Assembly: GCA_013334925.1 (NCBI GenBank)
Contig: JAAXWP010000002.1
Span: 83,410-147,409 of the forward strand
DNA length: 64,000 nucleotides
Direction of reading: 5' to 3'
From: Chlorobiaceae bacterium
Lineage (GTDB): Bacteria > Bacteroidota > Chlorobiia > Chlorobiales > Chlorobiaceae
Part shown: positions 63,454 through 64,000 of the stretch, in pieces
Position numbering within the stretch: the first letter of the stretch is position 1
Layout of the letters: every line of letters begins with the position of its first letter
Made by a program: the position numbers and the translations under genes
The notes under the pieces: model-generated
The model's input: the letters and a program-made list of their open reading frames with translations, nothing else
Database searches by the model: none
What the model was told of the DNA's origin: nothing

Positions 63454-64000
63454 ATGTCAGTGAATCTATTGGAACTGGTCAATTCAAGCCTTACCCGTGA
63501 AGATGCCGGTAAAATCGCATCGCTTCTGGGTGAGGTGAGCAGTAGCGTCAGTGGAGGTATCGCTACGGCATCCGCTTCAGTCATGGCCGGGCTGATCAAC
63601 AAGGCGTCGACAACCGGAGGAGGACTCGACCTGCTGACGAAAATCAACGCAGGTGGTTTCAACGGCGACTTTCTTCATCGCTTCGGAAGCATGCTTTCGG
63701 AGGAAGAACATCGCAAAGGTGATCTTCAGAAAACCGGAGGAGAACTGATCTCCTGGCTCTTTGGCCCCAGACAGGATGCGCTGCACAAGCTTCTCGCTTC
63801 ATCAACAGGCCTCTCGAAAAGTTCAGTGCCCCCACTGCTTGGTATGATCGCGCCCCTCGTCATGAGCGTCATTGGCAAACAGGTCGCATCCGAAAACCTC
63901 GATTCCAAAGGCCTCGTGAATCTGCTGAACACCCAGAAAAATGCCGTACAGCATTCGGCGCCAGCAGCACTTGCGCCGCTCCTTGGGCTTGCAAACCTGT
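63454..64000 (+). CDS. DUF937 protein, N-terminal part (runs off window)
   Basis: An open frame of 182 codons to the window edge, starting MSVNLLELVNSSLT with GGAGG upstream. The DUF937 pattern is clear: 'AGKIASLLGEVSSSVSGGIATASASVMAGLINKAS', then 'SWLFGPRQDALHKLLASSTGLSKSSVPPLLGMIAPLVMSVIGKQV'. Many members continue with an OmpA-like peptidoglycan-binding domain; whether this one does is outside the window. The function of the family is not settled. Confidence 0.85.
   Translation, partial: MSVNLLELVNSSLTREDAGKIASLLGEVSSSVSGGIATASASVMAGLINKASTTGGGLDLLTKINAGGFNGDFLHRFGSMLSEEEHRKGDLQKTGGELISWLFGPRQDALHKLLASSTGLSKSSVPPLLGMIAPLVMSVIGKQVASENLDSKGLVNLLNTQKNAVQHSAPAALAPLLGLANL

Noticed and set aside
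1..64000. CRISPR arrays, tRNA or rRNA genes, transposase genes, prophage genes
   Set aside because: I looked for regularly spaced repeats, cloverleaf or rRNA core sequences and transposase or phage proteins and saw none.

Overview
The window looks like bacterial chromosome of moderate GC, and the gene content best fits a green sulfur bacterium (Chlorobiaceae/Chlorobi). The pointers are a PsrABC-type polysulfide or thiosulfate reductase operon, sulfur-anion transporters, Amt/P-II, a cobalamin riboswitch and many sigma-54 activators. This is inference from gene families. No rRNA, tRNA or photosynthesis gene is present to confirm it.

Layout. Positions 1-4.2 kb: the start of a response regulator, a DUF4405-like membrane protein, a secreted DUF1566 protein, an Ala/Pro/Lys-rich exported protein, an ECF sigma factor paired with a membrane protein, and a DUF2127 protein. 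4.2-11.4 kb: a long regulatory region with repeated TTAAC-type inverted repeats, then a molybdoenzyme operon (catalytic subunit, FeS subunit, membrane anchor, TorD-like chaperone), then a TauE/SafE exporter with its DUF1634 partner. 11.4-16.5 kb: a second DUF1566 protein, a radical SAM/SPASM protein, a GAF-only protein and an NtrC-family activator with a degenerate receiver. 17.1-22.3 kb: P-II and AmtB, a solitary XhoI/PaeR7I-type restriction enzyme, a SnoaL-like protein and a SulP transporter. 22.6-27 kb: a six-PAS histidine kinase with an OmpR-type regulator.

27.2-38.2 kb is the most unusual part. A membrane histidine kinase and an NtrC-family regulator sit between small exported proteins that share a 'GDGxxN...QDPDY..PQDGTG' signature. 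The right-hand group also holds two outer-membrane beta-barrel candidates, an Arg/Glu-rich exported protein and a PgaC-like polysaccharide synthase. At least three transcription units here carry -24/-12-like promoters (TGGCACG-N4-TTGA, or a TTGC form). I read this as one sigma-54-controlled cell-envelope or exopolysaccharide system; I know of no named system that matches it.

38.3-43 kb: a CqsS/LqsS-like hybrid kinase with a C9 tract just upstream of its start, and a YqhD-type alcohol dehydrogenase. 43.2-54.4 kb: a giant patatin-like protein, a secreted HAD phosphatase, a glycyl radical enzyme of unassigned substrate with its activase, and an FhlA-like sigma-54 activator. 54.5-60 kb: a universal stress protein and a YhiI-RbbA-YhhJ-type ABC export operon. 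60-64 kb: a cobalamin riboswitch without a recognisable target, a lipoprotein behind a possible -24/-12 promoter, an exported protein, a 21-bp perfect inverted repeat and the start of a DUF937 protein.
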